Below are positions 7,408 through 14,359 of a stretch of DNA of 16,499 bases, piece by piece (within the stretch, counting starts at the first letter, position 1; each line of letters begins with the position of its first letter). Origin of the DNA: Mycobacterium sp. (GTDB taxonomy: Bacteria; Actinomycetota; Actinomycetes; Mycobacteriales; Mycobacteriaceae). A program made the position numbers and the translations under genes. The stretch covers positions 1 through 16,499 of the forward strand of contig JAFAQO010000476.1 of the NCBI GenBank assembly GCA_019246375.1, given 5' to 3'. Below the pieces are notes generated by a model. The model saw only the letters and a program-made list of their open reading frames with translations. It did no database searches and had not been told where the DNA came from.

Positions 7408-8142
7408 ATGCGCCAGAAACTCGCGGTCGTCACCGGCGCCGGGTCGGGCATCGGGAAGGCGATAGCGCTGGGATTCGCCGCCCGAGGCGACCGGGTCATC
7501 GCCGCCGACCTCGACGAAGCGGCTGCCGAGGCTACCGCGAAGGAGCAACCCAAGCTGATCACCGCGCTGCCGGTCGACGTCGCCGACCGCGCCCAGGTGG
7601 ACATGCTTCGCGACCGCGCACACGCCGACGTCGGCGTGCCCAATGTGGTGGTCAACGCCGCCGGATGGGACCGCACTGACCATTTCCTCAATGCCACAAC
7701 CGAATTCGCGCAGAAGGTTGTGGCCATCAACTACCTGGGTCCGGTATATGTGTGCAGCGCGTTCCTGCCGGGCATGATCGAGGCCGGCGGCGGCGGACGG
7801 GTCGTCAACCTGGCCAGCGACGCCGGCCGTGTTGGCAGCGCGGGCGAGACGATCTACGCCGGTGCCAAGGGCGGCGTCATCGCACTGAGCAAGTCGCTGG
7901 CCCGGGAAATGGCGCGCTACCAGATCACCGTCAACTGTGTGTGTCCCGGGCCGACCGACACCCCGCTATTTGCCGCCCAGCCGGAAAAGCTGCGCGAGGC
8001 ATTGGTGAAAGCGATCCCGTTCCGCCGGCTGGCGCGCCCCGAAGAGGTCGCCGCACCGGTGCTGTTCTTCGCCTCCGATGCCGCGTCGTTCATCACCGGC
8101 CAGGTAATCAGCGTCAGCGGTGGCCTCACGATGGCTGGTTGA
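7408..8142 (+). CDS. SDR-family dehydrogenase, BadH-like (2-hydroxycyclohexanecarboxyl-CoA dehydrogenase type)
   Basis: The 244-residue product is a classical short-chain dehydrogenase/reductase. It shows the cofactor loop TGAGSGIG (9-16), NAAG (83-86), and the catalytic tetrad Asn108, Ser137, Tyr150 and Lys154. Segments NAAGWD, NLASDAGRVGSAGE, TVNCVCPGPTDTPL and GQVISVSGGLTM closely recall BadH of Rhodopseudomonas, which oxidises 2-hydroxycyclohexane-1-carboxyl-CoA with NAD+; general FabG-like reductases share only the motifs. The ATG at 7408 has AGGAA about 8 nt upstream. It is the first of three genes with two acyl-CoA dehydrogenases, which supports a CoA-thioester substrate. The exact substrate is inference. 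Confidence 0.85.
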   Translation: MRQKLAVVTGAGSGIGKAIALGFAARGDRVIAADLDEAAAEATAKEQPKLITALPVDVADRAQVDMLRDRAHADVGVPNVVVNAAGWDRTDHFLNATTEFAQKVVAINYLGPVYVCSAFLPGMIEAGGGGRVVNLASDAGRVGSAGETIYAGAKGGVIALSKSLAREMARYQITVNCVCPGPTDTPLFAAQPEKLREALVKAIPFRRLARPEEVAAPVLFFASDAASFITGQVISVSGGLTMAG

Positions 8143-8176
8143 GGGGCCGGCTGACCACCGATGCGAGGATTAACCG

Positions 8177-9361
8177 ATGAGCACTGACACACCGCCGCTC
8201 GACCCCTACGACCCGCTTGGCCTGGACGGCTCGCTGTCAAGCGACGAGATCGCCGTGCGAGACACAGTCCGGCAGTTCTGCGCCGAACACGTCACCCCGT
8301 ATGTCGCGGACTGGTTCGAGGCAGGTGACCTGCCGGTGGGCCGGGAACTCGCGAAGCAGTTCGGCCAGCTCGGACTGCTCGGCATGCATTTGCACGGCTA
8401 CGGCTGTGGCGGCGCGTCGGCTGTCCACTACGGCCTGGCCTGCCTGGAACTCGAGGCGGCCGACTCCGGCGTCCGGTCGTTGGTGTCGGTCCAAGGGTCG
8501 CTGGCTATGTTCGCGATCTGGAAACACGGCTCCGAGGAGCAAAAGCAGCAGTGGCTCCCCGGGATGGCCGCCGGCGAGCTGCTCGGGTGCTTCGGGCTGA
8601 CCGAACCCGACGCCGGGTCGGACCCGGCAGCGATGAAGACGCGGGCGCGACGAGACGGTTCTGACTGGGTGCTCAACGGCCGCAAGATGTGGATTACCAA
8701 CGGCTCGGTAGCCGACCTCGCGATCGTGTGGGCGGCCACCGACGACGGAGTGCGCGGATTCATCGTCCCGGCCGACACGCCAGGCTTCAGCGCCAACACC
8801 ATCCACCACAAACTCTCGTTGCGGGCGTCAATCACCAGCGAACTGGTACTAGACGACGTTCGGGTACCGGACGATGCCCTGCTGCCCAACGTGATTGGTC
8901 TCAAGGGTCCGCTGTCGTGCTTGTCCGAGGCGCGCTACGGCATCATCTGGGGATCGATGGGCGCGGCCAGGTCGGCCTGGCAGGCCGCACTTGACTATGC
9001 GATGCAGCGCACCCAGTTCGGTCGCCCGATCGCCGGATTCCAGTTGACCCAGGCCAAACTCGTCGATATGGCGGTCGAACTGCATAAGGGCCAGCTGTTG
9101 TCGCTGCATCTCGGGCGCCTCAAAGACAGTGTCGGGCTGCGTCCCGAGCAGGTCAGTTTCGGCAAGCTCAACAATACCCGCGAGGCCATCGAGATCTGCC
9201 GGACCGCCCGAACGATTTTGGGAGGCAATGGGATCTCGCTGGAGTACCCGGTCATCCGGCACATGGTCAACCTGGAATCGGTGCTGACCTACGAGGGCAC
9301 CCCGGAGATGCACCAGCTCGTGCTCGGCCAGGCCTTTACCGGTCTGGACGCCTTCCGCTGA
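8177..9361 (+). CDS. Acyl-CoA dehydrogenase, glutaryl-CoA dehydrogenase type
   Basis: The 394-residue flavoprotein is full length for glutaryl-CoA dehydrogenase (GCDH), which oxidises and decarboxylates glutaryl-CoA to crotonyl-CoA, passing electrons to ETF. Evidence: GYGCGGASAVHYG, ELEAADSGVRSLVSVQGSL with Arg100 and Glu93 at the positions that bind the substrate carboxylate in human GCDH (Arg94, Glu87), LLGCFGLTEPDAGSDP as FAD/substrate loop, FSLRAS-like LSLRASITSEL, and the catalytic base Glu373 in TYEGTPEMHQLVLG. It resembles mycobacterial FadE7-type proteins. GAGGA lies about 7 nt before the ATG, and 34 bp separate it from the BadH-like gene. Decarboxylating activity needs testing, because some relatives are non-decarboxylating or act on alicyclic acids. 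Confidence 0.87.
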   Translation: MSTDTPPLDPYDPLGLDGSLSSDEIAVRDTVRQFCAEHVTPYVADWFEAGDLPVGRELAKQFGQLGLLGMHLHGYGCGGASAVHYGLACLELEAADSGVRSLVSVQGSLAMFAIWKHGSEEQKQQWLPGMAAGELLGCFGLTEPDAGSDPAAMKTRARRDGSDWVLNGRKMWITNGSVADLAIVWAATDDGVRGFIVPADTPGFSANTIHHKLSLRASITSELVLDDVRVPDDALLPNVIGLKGPLSCLSEARYGIIWGSMGAARSAWQAALDYAMQRTQFGRPIAGFQLTQAKLVDMAVELHKGQLLSLHLGRLKDSVGLRPEQVSFGKLNNTREAIEICRTARTILGGNGISLEYPVIRHMVNLESVLTYEGTPEMHQLVLGQAFTGLDAFR

Positions 9362-9373
9362 CAGGAGTACCCA

Positions 9374-10522
9374 ATGGCCGCACGCCTGGAATATACGTCT
9401 GAGCATCATCAATTCCGGGAGCTGGTCCGCGATTTCGTCCAGCAGACCATCGTGCCGGCTCACGAAAACTGGGAACGAGACGGTCGATGGGACCGTTCGC
9501 TGTTCATCGAGGCGGGAAAGCTTGGACTTCTGGGTTTTTCGGTGCCCGAACATTTTGGCGGTGCGGGCGTCGACGACTTTCGCTACAACGCGATCGTCAT
9601 CGACGAACTTCAGCGGGCAGGCGCTGCGTCTGAGGCCATCGCCTTCACGTTGCAAAATGATGTCGTACTGCCGTATCTCACCGACCTGACAACGCCCGAG
9701 CAACAACAACGCTGGCTGCCCGGCGTGGTGACCGGCGAAACGGTGCTCGGCATCGCGATGACCGAACCCGGCACCGGCAGCGATCTGGCCGGCATCCGAA
9801 CCACGGCGGTGCGAGACGGCCAGCACTACGTCGTCAACGGCGCAAAGACGTTCATCTCCAACGGCCAAAGCGGCGACCTGTTCGTGATCGCGGTGCGCAC
9901 TTCACCGGATCGGCACAAGGGTCTGTCGCTTCTGGTGGCCGACGCGGACACACCGGGTTTCCACCGCGGCCGCAACCTCGAGAAGATCGGCTTGCACGCC
10001 CAAGACACCAGCGAGCTGACCTTCACCGACATGCGGGTGCCCGTCGCCAATCTGCTGGAAGAAGAGGGCATGGGCTTCTATCAGCTGGTCCGCAACCTGC
10101 CCCAAGAACGGCTCGCGCTCGGGGTGGGCGCGGTGGCTGCCGCCGAGGGCATATTCGCCGAGACGCTCGGCTACGTCCGGCAGCGGCAAGCTTTCGGCGC
10201 ACCCATCGCCAGCTTCCAGAACAGCCAATTTGTGCTCGCCGAATTGGCGACCGAACTCGACCTTGCCCGAACCTATCTCGATGATTGCCTTGCCGACCAC
10301 CTCGCTGGTGACCTGACCGCGGCGCGGGCCGCACGACTCAAGTGGTGGACCACGGACCTGCAGGTGCGCACCGCCGACCGCTGCCTGCAACTGCATGGCG
10401 GGTACGGCTACATGCGCGAGTACAGCGTGTCGCGGGCGTTCGTCGATGCCCGCATTCAGACGATCTACGGCGGAACCAACGAGATTATGAAGACCATCAT
10501 CGCCAAAGATCTCGGCATCTGA
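9374..10522 (+). CDS. Acyl-CoA dehydrogenase, long-chain/isovaleryl-type active site
   Basis: The 382-residue flavoprotein begins 12 bp after the previous stop with AGGAG as ribosome-binding site. It carries the FAD-binding AMTEPGTGSDLAGI (128-141), TFISNGQSGDL (159-169), DRCLQLHGGYGYMREY and the C-terminal IYGGTNEIMK. At the usual MCAD/GCDH catalytic position it has Gly366 instead of Glu; the base is most likely Glu245 in NLPQERL, as in the long-chain and isovaleryl-CoA dehydrogenase subfamilies. So it is a different class from its upstream neighbour, suited to branched, long or cyclic acyl-CoA. Electron acceptor is presumably ETF. Substrate is not determined. Confidence 0.88.
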   Translation: MAARLEYTSEHHQFRELVRDFVQQTIVPAHENWERDGRWDRSLFIEAGKLGLLGFSVPEHFGGAGVDDFRYNAIVIDELQRAGAASEAIAFTLQNDVVLPYLTDLTTPEQQQRWLPGVVTGETVLGIAMTEPGTGSDLAGIRTTAVRDGQHYVVNGAKTFISNGQSGDLFVIAVRTSPDRHKGLSLLVADADTPGFHRGRNLEKIGLHAQDTSELTFTDMRVPVANLLEEEGMGFYQLVRNLPQERLALGVGAVAAAEGIFAETLGYVRQRQAFGAPIASFQNSQFVLAELATELDLARTYLDDCLADHLAGDLTAARAARLKWWTTDLQVRTADRCLQLHGGYGYMREYSVSRAFVDARIQTIYGGTNEIMKTIIAKDLGI

Positions 10523-10523
10523 T

Positions 10524-10775
10524 GCTCCGCTACGTTCGGCGGTCGAGGCCGGTTTCGTCGCCGGCGTATTCCACGACGCCGACGTCGACCTGGTGGTCTT
10601 CGACATCATGCTGCTCGCGCACGGATGGGCTTTAAAGCACTGGCATTTCGGGCCCATCTACAGCCTCGACGAGTGCATCCGCCTGCAGACGCGCCACGTG
10701 TTCAACTCGCTACTCGCCCACGAGCTTCGCGGGGAGTATGCGCGTACCGCTTTTAGCCGACCTTCGTCAAAGTGA
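10524..10775 (+). pseudogene. Probable C-terminal remnant of a TetR-family regulator
   Basis: Directly after the acyl-CoA dehydrogenase stop, an open frame runs APLRSAVEAGFVAG, VFHDADVDLVVFDIM, LLAHGWALKHWHFG, then SLDECIRLQTRHVFNSLL to TGA at 10775. This pattern (a G-V-F-x-D-x-DVDLVVFDI helix, a WALKHWHF segment and a final amphipathic helix) resembles the ligand-binding C-terminus of TetR repressors. No helix-turn-helix and no plausible start exist upstream, because that DNA encodes the dehydrogenase. The only in-frame ATG (10593) lies in mid-helix. I take it as the truncated end of a lost local regulator. The last 20 codons overlap the convergent gene. Family assignment is by eye. Confidence 0.45.
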
Positions 10776-11166
10776 AATAGAGGGGAGTCGCATAACCGGC
10801 CTGTAAGGCACACGGCGCCGGCTTGGAAGTGACGACCCACCCATCAAGTCGTGCAGGATCGACGGAGTAATTGGCTGTGCCAGGTGCCCAGCCATTGAGG
10901 CACTTCGTAGCATCCGGGCGGTTAACCTCGAATGTCCATCGACCGTTGATGATGTGGGCATCCGCACTCCACCCGCTGCTATCCGCCACGTGGGTGCATC
11001 CAGGGCCGCAGGGCGTTACCACCCAAGTGGACTGCCATTCAGACTCGGTACCGGGTCCCGTTCGGAGGTAGGTACCGCTGAAAGTGTCCGCTCGGCTAGG
11101 GCTTGCCAAGCAGACGGCGCCGGCAGCCAAAATAGCCGCTGCAGCCAAGCCCCACTTATTTTTCAT
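10753..11166 (-). CDS. Secreted four-cysteine hypothetical protein
   Basis: The 137-residue product has a typical signal peptide (MKNKWG, hydrophobic residues 8-22, SRA-DT cleavage near residue 26). The mature domain of about 110 residues holds four cysteines (53, 57, 89, 119), the first pair as PCGPGC, suggesting two disulfides, with a Trp-rich beta-like pattern (EWQSTWVVTPC, GRWTFEV, DGWVVTS). Small proteins with the STW-V-x-PCGPGC pattern are common in mycobacteria and have no known function. The ATG at 11166 is chosen because GGAGGA lies about 6 nt upstream; an earlier GTG/ATG would precede this site. It is divergent from an SDR gene across a perfect inverted repeat. Confidence 0.75.
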   Translation of the reverse strand: MKNKWGLAAAAILAAGAVCLASPSRADTFSGTYLRTGPGTESEWQSTWVVTPCGPGCTHVADSSGWSADAHIINGRWTFEVNRPDATKCLNGWAPGTANYSVDPARLDGWVVTSKPAPCALQAGYATPLYFTLTKVG

Positions 11167-11203
11167 GGTGTTCCTCCGGCGCACGCCCAGCTTTCCGCGT
11201 CAG

Positions 11204-11223
11204 GCGATACAGAAAAGTATCGC
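11204..11223. promoter_or_regulatory. Perfect 7-bp inverted repeat in divergent promoter region
   Basis: GCGATAC at 11204-11210 and GTATCGC at 11217-11223 flank a 6-nt A-rich loop (AGAAAA). On the minus strand it includes TACTTT (11219-11214), which could be a -10 box for the secreted-protein gene starting at 11166. It may be an operator for a dimeric regulator or an mRNA hairpin in the 5' leader. Confidence 0.45.
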
Positions 11224-11275
11224 ACCGAACCATCCAGCGGCGGCAGCATCTGTGCCGCACGAGACTTGACACCTG

Positions 11276-11281
11276 TAAAGT
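11276..11281 (+). promoter_or_regulatory. Candidate -10 box of a leaderless SDR transcript
   Basis: TAAAGT matches the mycobacterial TANNNT -10 pattern and ends 8 nt before the ATG at 11290, the spacing expected if transcription starts at the A of the start codon. No Shine-Dalgarno precedes this ATG, which agrees with leaderless translation. TTGACA at 11266-11271 is too close to be the -35 box. Confidence 0.4.
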
Positions 11282-11289
11282 TACCGGTC

Positions 11290-12147
11290 ATGGACAACGT
11301 CAAGGGCAAGACCGTCGTCATCACCGGGGCCGCCCGCGGAATCGGCCACGCCACCGCCAAAGCGCTACTGGCCCGCGGCGCCAACGTGGTCATCGGTGAC
11401 CGCGACGTCGACATCCTCGAGAAGGCGGTCGCGGGCATGAGCAACCTGGGCTCGGTGTCCGGTCATCCGCTCGATGTCACCGACCGTGAGTCGTTCGCGG
11501 CGTTCCTCGACAAAGCTCGCGCCGACGGCGGCGGCCACATCGACGTGCTGATCAACAACGCCGGTGTCATGCCGATCGGACCGTTCCTCGACCAATCGCA
11601 ACAGGCGATCCGCTCGGCGATCGAGGTCAATTTCTACGGGGTGCTCAATGGCTGCCAGTTGGTGCTGCCCGAGATGGTCAAACGCCGCAGCGGGCACATC
11701 GTCAACATCGCGTCGCTTGCCGGCATGGTGGCGGTGCCGGGGCAGGTGGTCTACGCCGGCAGCAAATTCGCCGTGGTGGGCCTGTCCACCGCGTTGGCCG
11801 ACGAATTCGCCCCGCACGGCGTCATCGTCACGGCGGTACTGCCGACCTTCACCAACACCGAACTGCTCTCCGGCACAACGCCCAGCGCCGCGCAGAAGCC
11901 GGTCCAGCCCGAGGACATCGCCGCCGCCGTCGTCAAGGTGCTCGACAAGCCGAGAAACCAAGTAGCGGTGCCTAGTTGGGCGCGGTCTTTCAGCATCATG
12001 GCCATGTTGTTGCCGGCTCGCGGGCGCCGTTGGCTCAACAAGAAGATGGGCAACGACACGGTGTTCCTCAACCTCGATGCCAAATCCCGGCAGGCCTATG
12101 AGGACCGGGCTCAGCACGCGACCGGGGTCATCGAGCACAAGGACTGA
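11290..12147 (+). CDS. SDR-family oxidoreductase
   Basis: The 285-residue product is a classical short-chain dehydrogenase with a C-terminal extension. Motifs: TGAARGIG (12-19), the GDRD segment after the second strand (about 36-39), NNAG (89-92), Asn114, Ser142 and Tyr155-x3-Lys159. After the core, PVQPEDIAAAVVKVLDKPR and a basic tail with a hydrophobic SIMAMLLPARGRRWLNKKMG segment are typical of mycobacterial SDRs related to Rv0851c-like proteins. It is NAD(P)-dependent; substrate unknown. The ATG at 11290 is chosen because the conserved GKTVVITG strand begins there; the open frame extends 112 codons upstream through non-coding DNA. It is divergent from the secreted-protein gene. Confidence 0.87.
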   Translation: MDNVKGKTVVITGAARGIGHATAKALLARGANVVIGDRDVDILEKAVAGMSNLGSVSGHPLDVTDRESFAAFLDKARADGGGHIDVLINNAGVMPIGPFLDQSQQAIRSAIEVNFYGVLNGCQLVLPEMVKRRSGHIVNIASLAGMVAVPGQVVYAGSKFAVVGLSTALADEFAPHGVIVTAVLPTFTNTELLSGTTPSAAQKPVQPEDIAAAVVKVLDKPRNQVAVPSWARSFSIMAMLLPARGRRWLNKKMGNDTVFLNLDAKSRQAYEDRAQHATGVIEHKD

Positions 12148-12247
12148 GCCCACCCACCGGCTACCGAGGCGCCGGAAACCGAGGCTGACGCCACGACGAC
12201 GGCGCGCCTCGGATTGCCCGATAACTATTCGGGGTACGTCTCCCCCC

Positions 12248-13072
12248 ATGCCGATTAACGGGAGTCGCGGGCGCCCGCGTGTGCTGGTGGTCGTGTCTGC
12301 TGCCGCTCACATTCCGTTGCGCGAAGGCGGCAGCGAAGCCACCGGTACCTATTTGGGAGAGCTCATCGAACCGACCGACGCGATGCTAGCCGCAGGCTTC
12401 GAGCTGACGTTCGCGACACCAGGGGGCAAGGTCCCAACCATCGACGGCACCTCGTGCAGTCTGATGTACTTCGGCTTCTCCCGAAAACGACGCGATGCGG
12501 CGCTGGCGAGTTACACACGGCTTCTGGAAATGGGCCTTGGCAAGCCTGCCAAACTTGAGGAGATCGCTCACGATACCGAGCGCCTCGGCATTTTCGACGC
12601 GGTTTTTGTTCCCGGTGGGCATGCGCCGTTGGTGGACTTGTTGCACCGCGATGCGTTCGTCGATGACTCTTTCAACGCGGACTTCGGTGCACTTTTGCGG
12701 TACTTTCACGACGCGCAACGTCCGACTGGATTGATCTGCCACGCTCCTGCCGCTCTCACCGCAGCCCCGGTGGTCGACGACCGCTGGATCTACGACGGCT
12801 ACCGGATGACCTGTTTCAAAACGATCGTCGACACACTGCTCGAGAGCGTTCCGCTGGCCCGCCGCTTCCATGGTCACCTCAAGGACGATCCCACAGAGTT
12901 GCTGGCGTCTCGGGGTGCCAGAATCGAGCAGACGCGCCTACCCATGGGCAGCAAAGTCGTCGAGCACCGTGAGCTGATAACCGGTCAAGATCCCTATTCC
13001 GCCAAGGCTTTTGGGACCGCATTTGTCAACAAGGTCCGCGCTGCTCGGACCGCAGCATCGCCGCGGGTGTAG
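12248..13072 (+). CDS. DJ-1/PfpI (class I glutamine amidotransferase-like) protein
   Basis: The 274-residue product belongs to the Hsp31-like part of the DJ-1/PfpI superfamily. It begins PRVLVVVSAA, then EGGSEATGTYLGELIEP (Glu26 region), FELTFATPGGKVPTID, DAVFVPGGHAPLVDL (118-131) and the nucleophile elbow GLICHAPAAL with Cys164. Such proteins act as glyoxalase III/deglycase, chaperone or amidase-like hydrolases; which applies is unknown. The ATG at 12248 fits the start of the first strand, but no Shine-Dalgarno is visible before it. The extension past the usual C-terminus (ITGQDPYSAKAFGTAFVNKV) is normal for the group. It follows the SDR by 100 bp on the same strand and ends 4 bp from a convergent gene. 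Confidence 0.85.
   Translation: MPINGSRGRPRVLVVVSAAAHIPLREGGSEATGTYLGELIEPTDAMLAAGFELTFATPGGKVPTIDGTSCSLMYFGFSRKRRDAALASYTRLLEMGLGKPAKLEEIAHDTERLGIFDAVFVPGGHAPLVDLLHRDAFVDDSFNADFGALLRYFHDAQRPTGLICHAPAALTAAPVVDDRWIYDGYRMTCFKTIVDTLLESVPLARRFHGHLKDDPTELLASRGARIEQTRLPMGSKVVEHRELITGQDPYSAKAFGTAFVNKVRAARTAASPRV
13033..13051 (+). terminator. Possible hairpin at the 3' end of the DJ-1 family gene
   Basis: GGTCCG and CGGACC form a 6-bp GC-rich stem with a 7-nt loop, still inside the last codons of the gene. There is no T-run after it, so it is only a candidate for a mycobacterial tract-less terminator between the convergent genes. Confidence 0.2.
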
Positions 13073-13076
13073 CGGG

Positions 13077-14231
13077 CTACGAGACCGTACCGGTGCTCAG
13101 CGTCCGAATCGTTTGAATCTCACTGTCCCGAAAGGGCCGACCATCGGGCCGTAGCAGGTCGTGAAACCATACTTTCGGAATCGCTGTGTACGGGTGATCC
13201 CAGGAATCCCAGGGGAAATACGTTTGGATCTTTCCGGCGACCAAACCCCAGTTGAGGGCGCCAATGTTGTGCCGCTTCGCTATTGGCAGGTTCTCGTCGA
13301 TAGTGCTGCCCAAGGTCCGAGCCATGTACTCGGTGCACAGGATGGGCCGCCCCAGTGGGGCGAGCTCACCGATCCGGGACTCAAAAGTGGCGGGATCGGC
13401 ATAGTTGTGGAAAGTGATCACGTCGGAGTTGTCCAATTGAATACCGCTAATTGCGCTGCGACGCGGGGCATCTGCCCACTCGCCGACCCATACGGGACTT
13501 GTTAGTGGTTGACGGGGATCAACTGAACGTGCCCATCCGAACACCTGGGGAAGCAGGTTTGCGACAAGCTCCTGCTTGTCTGACCGCTCGACTTCGCTAT
13601 ATTCGCGCGAAGGATTGTCGGGTTCGTTCCACAGATCCCAAGCCAGTACGCGATCATCGTTGCGGAATTGGCTCAACACTCCGGTGACGTAGGCTTGCAG
13701 AGTGCGGGTGTAGCGGCGGTCATCGATCCGTTCCGCGCCCGGGCTCTGCACCCAACCGGAATTGTGGACCCCCGGCCTCGGCGCGCGCTGCCGACCCGAT
13801 TTGGGGAACGGATCCCAACAGGAGTCAAACAAGACGAACAGTGGTTTGATGCGATGGCGCGCCGCGATGCTGACAAACTGCGCGAGACGTGTTTGGAAGC
13901 CTCGGGGATCCTGGGCCCAGAGCTGATCGTGCAGGAACACCCGCACGGTGTTGAGTCCGTGAAATCGGGCCCAGCCCAGCTCGGTATCGATGCGCCGGGG
14001 ATCATAGGTGCCCGGCTGGAACATCTCGAGCTGGTTGATTGCGGTTGAGGTGGTGTAGTTGGCCCCGACAGGCCAGTCTTGCGCTTGATACCAGCGATTG
14101 GCCCGGTCAGCTGACCACCGGCCTGATTCCGGAGACGCGCGCGGTGGTTCCGCTGACGCGCGAGGTGCCCGGGCCAGCGCACTACCAGCTGCCAGCACCA
14201 GCGGTAGCTTCAAGACCGTTCGGCGATACAC
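13077..14231 (-). CDS. Tat-exported glycoside hydrolase, GH5/cellulase-like
   Basis: The 384-residue product starts MYRRTVLKLPLVLAAGSALA, a twin-arginine (RRxxLK) signal peptide with AxA cleavage near residue 27, so the folded enzyme should be exported. The mature part is a (beta/alpha)8 glycosidase of clan GH-A: GLNTVRVFLHDQLW (92-105), RIKPLFVLFDSCWDPF, the acid/base motif WDLWNEPDN with Glu203, VITFHNYADP with its His near 275, and the nucleophile segment PILCTEYMAR with Glu301. Members cleave beta-glycosidic bonds in glucans or mannans; the substrate is unknown. The start is GTG at 14231 without a clear Shine-Dalgarno. Its stop is 4 bp from the convergent DJ-1 family gene. It is 128 bp downstream of metZ and may be transcribed separately. 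Confidence 0.82.
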   Translation of the reverse strand: MYRRTVLKLPLVLAAGSALARAPRASAEPPRASPESGRWSADRANRWYQAQDWPVGANYTTSTAINQLEMFQPGTYDPRRIDTELGWARFHGLNTVRVFLHDQLWAQDPRGFQTRLAQFVSIAARHRIKPLFVLFDSCWDPFPKSGRQRAPRPGVHNSGWVQSPGAERIDDRRYTRTLQAYVTGVLSQFRNDDRVLAWDLWNEPDNPSREYSEVERSDKQELVANLLPQVFGWARSVDPRQPLTSPVWVGEWADAPRRSAISGIQLDNSDVITFHNYADPATFESRIGELAPLGRPILCTEYMARTLGSTIDENLPIAKRHNIGALNWGLVAGKIQTYFPWDSWDHPYTAIPKVWFHDLLRPDGRPFRDSEIQTIRTLSTGTVS

Positions 14232-14359
14232 GAAGTGACCATAAGTTGCCGAAGGCCGCGTCCCCGGTATTTGGTTGTCGCGTCGCGATGTTTTCAGCTG
14301 TGAATTGTTATCTCGTCGTCACCCGGCGGTCTCCGGCGGGGTCGGCGACGCGCGTGGCG

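Noticed and set aside
10954..11289. N-terminal extension of the SDR gene upstream of 11290
   Set aside because: It runs antisense through the secreted-protein gene and its promoter, with no start or ribosome-binding site; the SDR fold begins at 11290.
12077..12247. Extension of the DJ-1 family gene to an ATG at 12077
   Set aside because: It overlaps the end of the SDR gene and encodes an Arg/Pro-rich segment unlike the family; the first strand begins just after 12248.
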